NCBI GenBank assembly: GCA_002482845.1
Contig: DLGT01000033.1
Span: forward strand, 1-16,409
Direction of reading: 5' to 3'
Length of the DNA stretch: 16,409 nt
DNA from: Saprospiraceae bacterium UBA7687
Lineage (GTDB): Bacteria; Bacteroidota; Bacteroidia; Chitinophagales; Saprospiraceae
Below, piece after piece: positions 7,994 to 13,444 of the stretch. Each line of letters starts with the position of its first letter. Positions within the stretch are counted from its first letter, which is position 1. Made by a program: the position numbers and the translations under genes. Under the pieces are notes generated by a model, which saw only the letters and a program-made list of their open reading frames with translations, ran no database searches and was not told where the DNA came from.

Positions 7994-8908
7994 TCACTCT
8001 ACTTTCAAATAGGGCAATATTTTTTCTCCTGTTTCTTCCTTGATGGAGATTATCCTTCTGATATGTTTTACATCTTGAAAATCGCCATGTTGTTTTCTGT
8101 ATTTTAAGATGGCATTCGCTGTTTCTTTGGTAAAATATGGATTGGATACAAAGGTTTTATAATCAGCTGTATTAATGTTTATTTTTGTAATCAAAGCTTT
8201 ATCAACTGTTAGATACTGACTTATTTTTTGGAAGACACTATCTTGAATGATATTTAATTCCGTCAATTGGTCTATGCTTAAAAAACCACCTAATTTACTT
8301 CTATTTTTTAGAATTTTGGATGTCAAATATGCTCCAATTCCAGGTATTTGTTCCCATTGGAGACTATCTGCTGAATTTATTTCGATAACAGCTACTTCCT
8401 TTTTAAATTTACTTACTTGTTTGAAATCTTCTTTATAGACTGTTTTTGCAGCATCAAAGCTAATAAATTGCTCTAATTCATTCACAAGATTGGTATCAAT
8501 CCCAAAAATGGTTTTAAATTTCTGAGTGTCTCTAATCTTGCCTCCTTTACTTCTGAAATTGGCTAGTGAAGTAGAACCAAAAGAACTAAATCCTAAAAGC
8601 ATTAATGAATCTTTTGAAATAACATTGGGATCAAAAGCAAACTTCTGAAATGTTTTGTTTGTCTCAGTTTTAGGTGTTCTATCATAGCTGTAATCACTTT
8701 CATAGTCAAATTTATCCACATAATCATTTTGCTCTGACAAAATAGAATCTTCTGGCAAGTAATACACACTTGCATCAAAATGCTCAGGCAAAGTGCTAGA
8801 CCGTGGCCAAAATTTGATAGCAGAAACGGTTATAATTGTTACGATAAAAAAGGTAAGAATACCTCTTCTTTCTTGTTTAGTAAAACTAAAATTCTCTTTA
8901 TAGTCCAT
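7994..8908 (-). CDS. ComEA-like membrane-anchored helix-hairpin-helix protein
   Basis: Codes 304 residues. A single membrane segment lies at about 16-34 after a charged N-terminus, then a low-complexity Asp/Tyr/Ser-rich linker (about 45-85). Three helix-hairpin-helix repeats follow at about 93-150, 175-235 and 243-301. The middle one has the clearest ComEA-type signature, INSAD with IPGIG (188-192); the third begins ININTADY. HhH domains bind DNA backbone without sequence specificity, and ComEA relatives hold incoming DNA in the periplasm during natural transformation. A DNA-uptake role is inferred from the family. This protein is longer than single-repeat ComEA (two HhH motifs). It lies 101 bp downstream of cca, possibly with its own promoter. 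Confidence 0.82.
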   Translation of the reverse strand: MDYKENFSFTKQERRGILTFFIVTIITVSAIKFWPRSSTLPEHFDASVYYLPEDSILSEQNDYVDKFDYESDYSYDRTPKTETNKTFQKFAFDPNVISKDSLMLLGFSSFGSTSLANFRSKGGKIRDTQKFKTIFGIDTNLVNELEQFISFDAAKTVYKEDFKQVSKFKKEVAVIEINSADSLQWEQIPGIGAYLTSKILKNRSKLGGFLSIDQLTELNIIQDSVFQKISQYLTVDKALITKININTADYKTFVSNPYFTKETANAILKYRKQHGDFQDVKHIRRIISIKEETGEKILPYLKVE

Positions 8909-8937
8909 AAAGTTAAGTTTGTAGATATCTGTAATTC

Positions 8938-8968
8938 TAAAAATAAAATGTAAATATATTTATTCCAA
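8938..8968 (-). promoter_or_regulatory. Candidate promoter of the ComEA-like gene
   Basis: On the minus strand TTG (8966-8968) is followed after 20 nt by TATTTTTA (8938-8945), 7 of 8 matches to TAnnTTTG and 29 bp upstream of the ATG at 8908. The sequence is very AT-rich, so this is weak evidence that the gene is not only read through from cca. Confidence 0.25.
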
Positions 8969-9009
8969 GTTTGTAATTTATATTTTAAAAGATTTTCTTG
9001 TGAATAAGT

Positions 9010-10419
9010 CTAAACTAAATTTAATTCCTTCGCTTTCACCATCATATAAGCATAAGCATCATCATAATTATTGGCGACTTCACCTTCTAAAATTGCTTCC
9101 CTTATAGCTGTTTTTAATAAACCTACTTCTCTAGAAGGTGGAAGTTTAAATAATCGCATGATGTCATCACCCGTGATAGGTGGCTGCCAATTTCGTAAAT
9201 GATCTTTTTCTTCGACCTCTTTGATTTTTTCCATCAAGACTTTATAGTTCTCTTTATAACGCTGTACTTTACCTTCATTTTTAGAAGTAATGTCTGCTTT
9301 GCACAAAGTCATCAAGTCATCAATATCTTCTCCCGCATCAAATAAAAGTCTTCTCACTGCGGAATCTGTTACTTTTTCATTCGTAAGTGCAATAGGACGA
9401 AGATGTAGCATCACTAATTTCTGAACATATTTCATCTTTGCGTCTAGTGGCAACTTCATCTTTTTGAATATTCTAGGTACCATTGCAGCACCTAAAGCCT
9501 CATGGCCGTGAAAAGTCCAACCTAAGTTAGGATCAAATCTTTTGGTTGGTGGTTTTGCAATGTCGTGTAATATAGCTGCCCAACGCAACCAAAGATTCTT
9601 GGAGTCTACTGCAATGTTGTCTAACACTTCAAGGGTGTGATAGAAATTATCTTTGTGACCAATTTTGTTGATGATTTCTACACCATACAAAGCTGTCATT
9701 TCAGGAAAAATCAAATGTAAGAGGCCAGTATCAAACAACAGTTTGAACCCAACGGAAGGTTTCGGTGAAAGTATAATCTTTTCTAATTCAGTGCTGATCC
9801 GTTCTTTGGATATAATGCTTATCCTATGTTTGTTTTTACTAATAGATTTTAGGGTAATTGGATCTATCGTAAAGTCCAATTGGGTCGAAAACCTGATGGC
9901 ACGCATCATTCTCAACGGGTCATCCGTAAAAGTTTTATCTGGGTCTAAAGGTGTTCTTAGAATCTTTTTTTCCAAATCATAGAAACCATTAAAAGGGTCG
10001 ATAATCTGGCCATAATCATCTTCATTAAGACTTACAGCCATCGCATTTATTGTGAAATCTCGTCTATTCTGATCATCTTCTAAAGTTCCGTTTTCAACTG
10101 CTGGTTTTCTTGAGTCAGATTGATATGATTCTTTTCTAGCACCTACAAATTCTATTTCCAAATCTTGATGACGTATCATAGCTGTTCCAAATCTTTTGTA
10201 AACAGCAATATGTGGATAAGGTCTTAATTTAGAAGCAAGTTTTTCAGCTAGTGCAATACCATCGCCGACACAAACAACGTCAAGGTCTTTTGATTCTCTA
10301 GCTAATAATCTATCTCTCACATATCCACCAACCACATAAACAGGAAAATCTAATTCTGCAGCTGACTGCTGAATCAATTCAAATACTTTCCTTTCATATG
10401 GTTTAATATTGAATACCAA
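9010..10419 (-). CDS. cca: CCA-adding tRNA nucleotidyltransferase with HD domain
   Basis: Codes 469 residues of a class II nucleotidyltransferase that builds or repairs the 3' CCA of tRNAs. The N-terminal catalytic domain has GGYVRDRLL (31-39) and the metal-binding pair Asp45/Asp47 in DLDVV. RRDFTINAMA (119-128) and DPLRMMRAIRF (167-177) are the class II nucleotide-selecting and neck motifs. The C-terminal half has an HD phosphohydrolase domain with His261, His285-Asp286 and HGH (304-306), as in many bacterial CCA enzymes, where it can act as a 2',3'-phosphatase or phosphodiesterase. A related poly(A) polymerase activity cannot be excluded by sequence, but the family in Bacteroidota is normally CCA-adding. 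It follows dus by 22 bp, so the two tRNA-processing genes are likely one transcript. Confidence 0.93.
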   Translation of the reverse strand: MVFNIKPYERKVFELIQQSAAELDFPVYVVGGYVRDRLLARESKDLDVVCVGDGIALAEKLASKLRPYPHIAVYKRFGTAMIRHQDLEIEFVGARKESYQSDSRKPAVENGTLEDDQNRRDFTINAMAVSLNEDDYGQIIDPFNGFYDLEKKILRTPLDPDKTFTDDPLRMMRAIRFSTQLDFTIDPITLKSISKNKHRISIISKERISTELEKIILSPKPSVGFKLLFDTGLLHLIFPEMTALYGVEIINKIGHKDNFYHTLEVLDNIAVDSKNLWLRWAAILHDIAKPPTKRFDPNLGWTFHGHEALGAAMVPRIFKKMKLPLDAKMKYVQKLVMLHLRPIALTNEKVTDSAVRRLLFDAGEDIDDLMTLCKADITSKNEGKVQRYKENYKVLMEKIKEVEEKDHLRNWQPPITGDDIMRLFKLPPSREVGLLKTAIREAILEGEVANNYDDAYAYMMVKAKELNLV

Positions 10420-10441
10420 AATTTCTTGTTTTCACTTTTAA

Positions 10442-11437
10442 TTAATCAAACATTAAAACGTCTTGGTAGTGTTCTTTTAATTCATCCAAGATATCATTAA
10501 TTTGTGCACTTTCTGTCCCTGACACTAATCTAGCTCTAAATTCTTTGACACCTGGCAAATCTCTAAAATAGTTTGTATAGTGTCTTCTCATTTCTGCAAT
10601 ACCTGTTTTCTCTCCTTTCCATTCTATAGATTTCATAAAATGTGTACGAGCCACTTCTACCCTTTCTTCGATGGTAGGTGGATCTAATATTTCACCTGTG
10701 GCAAAATAATGTTTGATTTCTCTGAATATCCACGGATATCCAATGGCTCCACGACCTATCATGATGCCATCTACACCATATTTATCTCTATATTCTTTAG
10801 CTTTTTGGGGACTGTCGATGTCACCATTACCGAATATTGGAATATTTATCCTTGGGTTTTCTTTTACTTTTGCGATAAGTGTCCAATCGGCCTCACCTTT
10901 GTACATTTGTTTTCTAGTACGACCATGGATGGACAAAGCTTTAATGCCTATATCTTGTAATCGCTCAGCTACCTCCTCAATATTTAAAGTATTCTCATCC
11001 CATCCTAATCTAGTCTTTACAGTCACCGGTAGCGATGTAGACTTAATTACTTTTTCAGTAAGTTTGATCATTTTAGGAATATCCTGTAATATACCTGCAC
11101 CGGCCATTTTACAAACTACTTTTTTTACAGGGCAACCGAAGTTGATATCAAGTAACTCAGGATTTGCAGCTTCTACCCTTTCTGCAGCTAGGGACATAGA
11201 TTCTATTTCCGCACCGAAAATCTGAATGCCTATAGGGCGCTCGTCATCATAGATATCAAGTTTTTGGATACTTTTGGCAGCATCACGGATCAAACCTTCT
11301 ACACTGATAAATTCGGTGTACATTAAATCGCAACCTTGTTGCTTACAAACAGCTCTAAATGGTGGATCGCTTACATCTTCCATTGGGGCAAGAAGTAAGG
11401 GAAATTCACCCAAGTCTGTTTTACCGATTTTAACCAT
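10442..11437 (-). CDS. dusB: tRNA-dihydrouridine synthase, DusB type
   Basis: Codes 331 residues of an FMN-dependent TIM-barrel enzyme that reduces uridine to dihydrouridine in tRNA. Motifs in order: LAPMEDVSD (16-24), TEF (41-43), IQIFG (71-75), DINFGCP (97-103) with the catalytic Cys102, MAGAGIL, KTRLGWDE, HGRTR, IPIFGNGDI, and GIMIGRGAIGYPW for FMN phosphate binding. The C-terminal helical domain has RRHYTNYFR, which contacts tRNA in the family. The DusB (NifR3-like) subgroup is chosen from the KKVVCKMAGAG stretch; the exact target position on tRNA is not readable. It lies 32 bp after the beta-barrel gene and 22 bp before cca. Confidence 0.93.
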   Translation of the reverse strand: MVKIGKTDLGEFPLLLAPMEDVSDPPFRAVCKQQGCDLMYTEFISVEGLIRDAAKSIQKLDIYDDERPIGIQIFGAEIESMSLAAERVEAANPELLDINFGCPVKKVVCKMAGAGILQDIPKMIKLTEKVIKSTSLPVTVKTRLGWDENTLNIEEVAERLQDIGIKALSIHGRTRKQMYKGEADWTLIAKVKENPRINIPIFGNGDIDSPQKAKEYRDKYGVDGIMIGRGAIGYPWIFREIKHYFATGEILDPPTIEERVEVARTHFMKSIEWKGEKTGIAEMRRHYTNYFRDLPGVKEFRARLVSGTESAQINDILDELKEHYQDVLMFD

Positions 11438-11469
11438 GTAAATATTAAATATTTATTCCACCAAAAATA

Positions 11470-12075
11470 CTAAAAATTGTAGCTAGCTCCAAACCAATAT
11501 TCAATAACTGATCTTTGAATATCTCTTGCTGTTTCATTAGTATTATATAATAGCTCTACACCAAATCTCCATTTACCTGCTCCGCTCATATAACCAAGGC
11601 CTATTAAAGGGAAATTTAATTTTTGATCTATTGTCAGATCTCTAATTCTAAAACCATCAGGATCAGCTGCGTAATTCATAAACGCATATTCTGCTTGTAC
11701 ATAAATTTCATTGGTGATTTTACCTCTACCAAATAGGTATCCACCGTAATCAAAAACTGATGGATCTGGACCTGTCAATGCAAATTGATCATAAAATAAC
11801 TTTCCTCCAAAACCCGCAGTAAATCGTTCACTAATTTTATACCCTACATTCAATTTAGTAGAAATAGACAATCCATTAAAGAAGCCAAGGTTTCCAAATT
11901 TTAGTTCAGGATTAATTTTCTCCATCAAACTTGGTTTATCTTCTTTTTCTTTAATTCTAGCCTCCTTCTTAGAAGACGTTGTTTTCTTTCTTAATTGTGC
12001 ATTAGCATCATTTGACATTAAAAAACTTATTGCCAAAATAAATACAACTTGAAAATAATACTTCATATCGTTCAT
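11470..12075 (-). CDS. Predicted outer-membrane beta-barrel protein, function unknown
   Basis: Codes 201 residues. I do not recognise a named family. Residues 1-26 form a signal peptide with a hydrophobic core and cleavage after NDANA. Met4 (12066) is an equally good start, because MKYYFQVV is a typical signal N-terminus. A strongly basic linker (about 29-47, rich in Lys/Arg) follows. From about 57 on, the pattern alternates hydrophobic and polar residues with many Gly and aromatic residues, as in short beta-barrels, and it ends in Phe (FGASYNF), a common last residue of outer-membrane proteins. It is probably an 8-strand barrel. It lies 32 bp ahead of dusB and may head that operon. A perfect-arm dyad lies 30-53 bp upstream. 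Confidence 0.68.
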   Translation of the reverse strand: MNDMKYYFQVVFILAISFLMSNDANAQLRKKTTSSKKEARIKEKEDKPSLMEKINPELKFGNLGFFNGLSISTKLNVGYKISERFTAGFGGKLFYDQFALTGPDPSVFDYGGYLFGRGKITNEIYVQAEYAFMNYAADPDGFRIRDLTIDQKLNFPLIGLGYMSGAGKWRFGVELLYNTNETARDIQRSVIEYWFGASYNF

Positions 12076-12104
12076 TATTAAATTAAACAGCGTAAAATTA
12101 AGTA

Positions 12105-12128
12105 AAGTATCAAACTAATTTGATACTT
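12105..12128. promoter_or_regulatory. 10-bp perfect-arm dyad upstream of the beta-barrel gene (operator or terminator)
   Basis: Arms AAGTATCAAA (12105-12114) and TTTGATACTT (12119-12128) are exact inverted copies around CTAA. It lies 30-53 bp before the beta-barrel ATG at 12075 and 94 bp after the desaturase stop. Its symmetry and promoter-proximal place suit a dimeric repressor site. It could instead form the end hairpin of the desaturase transcript, followed on that strand by the moderately T-rich TACTTAATTTT. Confidence 0.5.
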
Positions 12129-12221
12129 ACTCAAACTTTAACGTAAATTTACAAATAAGTGTTACGACAATTCCTAAAAATATATCACCAAATTGTAAAA
12201 ATCTAGAACGTTATACCATTA

Positions 12222-13229
12222 TTAAACGGCTTCTTTAATTCTTATTTGATCGTGATAATCTTGTTCAGCAGATGAAGTTACCTTAACATTTCCCTTATTT
12301 TCTCTAATCACTCTAGAAAACAAAGAAATCTCTGGGTCTGATAAAAATTTCCAAACCAATGATGACCAAGAAGTGTGGTATGTCAATGTATCATAATATT
12401 CTGGCGCTATTCTTTTAATCTCAGGAAGCTTATTCCATGGAATATAAGAAAAATCGTGGTGCTCATTATGGTATCCTACATTAAATGCAAGTTTATTTAA
12501 AGGTCCATAATAGCTATATGTCTCTTGTGGAGAATCCGTCAGATAATGTTCTTGTATCCATCTTCCTCCCAATGGATGAAGTCCCACTGAAAAGAAAAAT
12601 GATGCGACTAAATACAAAATAGGCATTAAACCGAAAAAGTAAATTAATAATAGATCAAACCCAATTACCACTACAAGGTCTACCCAAACCCAAACACTTG
12701 AAAATTGGATTTCTCTTAATCTTGGTGGTCTTGTCACTTGAAATATTGGGTAAAATAATAACCAAATCGCTTTTCCTAAGAATGAATTACCAATTAATTT
12801 AGCTTCCCATACACTTGGTATGTCTGCGTCTATATCATAATGTCCTTGAAATGCATGGTGCTTAAGGTGATATTTTCTGAATTGTACTGAACTCGGAACA
12901 GCATTTGGTAAGTCGCAAAGAATTCCTGCCCAAATATTTGCCACCCTACTTTTAAATACCATATTGTGCGAACACTCATGTATTAATGTAAATAAAGCAT
13001 GATTTGCGAAAGCTCCAATAGCGTATGCACATAGCAATACTAGCCACCAACTTTGGTCACTTAATAAAATAGATAGGCCAACTTGTGTCGAAACAATGCC
13101 GGCAATGTATAAAAAAGTATAAGGATTCCTACCCATCAATTCCTTGATTTGAGGATACTTTTTAATAATTTCTTTAGTTCTTTGGATATGTGGTTCAGGA
13201 CTTTCAGAGAAAATAAAATTATTTTCCAT
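12222..13229 (-). CDS. Sphingolipid delta-4 desaturase-like (dihydroceramide desaturase, DEGS family) membrane desaturase
   Basis: Codes 335 residues of a membrane di-iron desaturase. The three histidine boxes are HECSHN (His84, His88), YHLKHH (His121, 124, 125) and YHNEHH (His254, 257, 258); helices lie at about 36-56, 61-83, 152-165 and 180-217. Three regions match what I recall of eukaryotic DEGS1 closely: the N-terminal PHIQR...KYPQIKELMG segment (the Lipid_DES domain, about 13-33), SYYGPLN (239-245), and NVGYHNEHHDF with downstream EYYDTL. This points to delta-4 desaturation of dihydroceramide, not to a generic acyl desaturase. An in-frame TTG at 13256 would add 9 residues, but it lies inside the probable -7 promoter element, so ATG 13229 is chosen. 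No sphingolipid synthesis gene is in the window. Confidence 0.85.
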   Translation of the reverse strand: MENNFIFSESPEPHIQRTKEIIKKYPQIKELMGRNPYTFLYIAGIVSTQVGLSILLSDQSWWLVLLCAYAIGAFANHALFTLIHECSHNMVFKSRVANIWAGILCDLPNAVPSSVQFRKYHLKHHAFQGHYDIDADIPSVWEAKLIGNSFLGKAIWLLFYPIFQVTRPPRLREIQFSSVWVWVDLVVVIGFDLLLIYFFGLMPILYLVASFFFSVGLHPLGGRWIQEHYLTDSPQETYSYYGPLNKLAFNVGYHNEHHDFSYIPWNKLPEIKRIAPEYYDTLTYHTSWSSLVWKFLSDPEISLFSRVIRENKGNVKVTSSAEQDYHDQIRIKEAV

Positions 13230-13253
13230 AATACATACTTGATTTTGATGGGT

Positions 13254-13263
13254 CAAAAGTATA
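13254..13263 (-). promoter_or_regulatory. Bacteroidota-type -7 promoter element of the desaturase gene
   Basis: On the minus strand this reads TATACTTTTG, containing a perfect TAnnTTTG (13254-13261) 24 bp upstream of the chosen ATG at 13229. It is identical over 10 bases to the element at 6142-6151, and the distance to the start codon is the same (24 bp). The -33 element is not clear. Confidence 0.5.
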
Positions 13264-13371
13264 AAATTAAAAAATTATTAACGGAAGATTATTTATAAAT
13301 TATTTTTTTTCTGCCTTATTTCATGGTATTTACTTGTTAATTGTGGGAAGTCAAAAAAATAAATATTTGAT

Positions 13372-13385
13372 ATTTGTTAACAAAT
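13372..13385. promoter_or_regulatory. 14-bp perfect palindrome, candidate operator for cphA
   Basis: ATTTGTTAACAAAT is a perfect palindrome, 60-73 bp before the cphA start codon. Its left half supplies the TTTG of the candidate -33 element, so a bound dimer would block RNA polymerase. No regulator is identifiable from the window. Confidence 0.4.
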
Positions 13386-13406
13386 TGTAAAAGTATTGTA
13401 CTTTCA
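13373..13406 (+). promoter_or_regulatory. Candidate promoter of cphA
   Basis: TTTG (13373-13376) and TACTTTCA (13399-13406) are separated by 22 nt. The second matches TAnnTTTG at 6 of 8 positions. It would start transcription about 30 bp upstream of the cphA ATG at 13445. No Shine-Dalgarno sequence precedes that ATG, as is usual in Bacteroidota. Confidence 0.35.
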
Positions 13407-13444
13407 CCATTCCAAATATTTGATCATCAAAAACAAAACAATCC

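Larger units (their letters stand above)
13361..13424. repeat. 11-bp direct repeat AAATATTTGAT flanking the cphA promoter region
   Basis: AAATATTTGAT occurs at 13361-13371 and again at 13414-13424, 53 bp apart start to start, close to five turns of B-DNA. The copies bracket the candidate cphA promoter. Each contains the self-complementary AAATATTT. The low complexity of the sequence tempers this. Confidence 0.45.

Noticed and set aside
10713..11225. 170-codon open frame on the plus strand
   Set aside because: It lies entirely antisense within dusB, whose motifs are complete, and its translation shows no recognisable domain or start signal.
11439..11455. 17-bp AT-only palindrome TAAATATT-A-AATATTTA directly before the dusB start
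   Set aside because: It is low complexity in an AT-rich spacer and abuts the start codon; chance is a sufficient explanation.
13230..13256. TTG start giving a 344-residue desaturase
   Set aside because: The TTG overlaps a perfect TAnnTTTG promoter element, so it would lie upstream of the transcript start; ATG 13229 is a better start.
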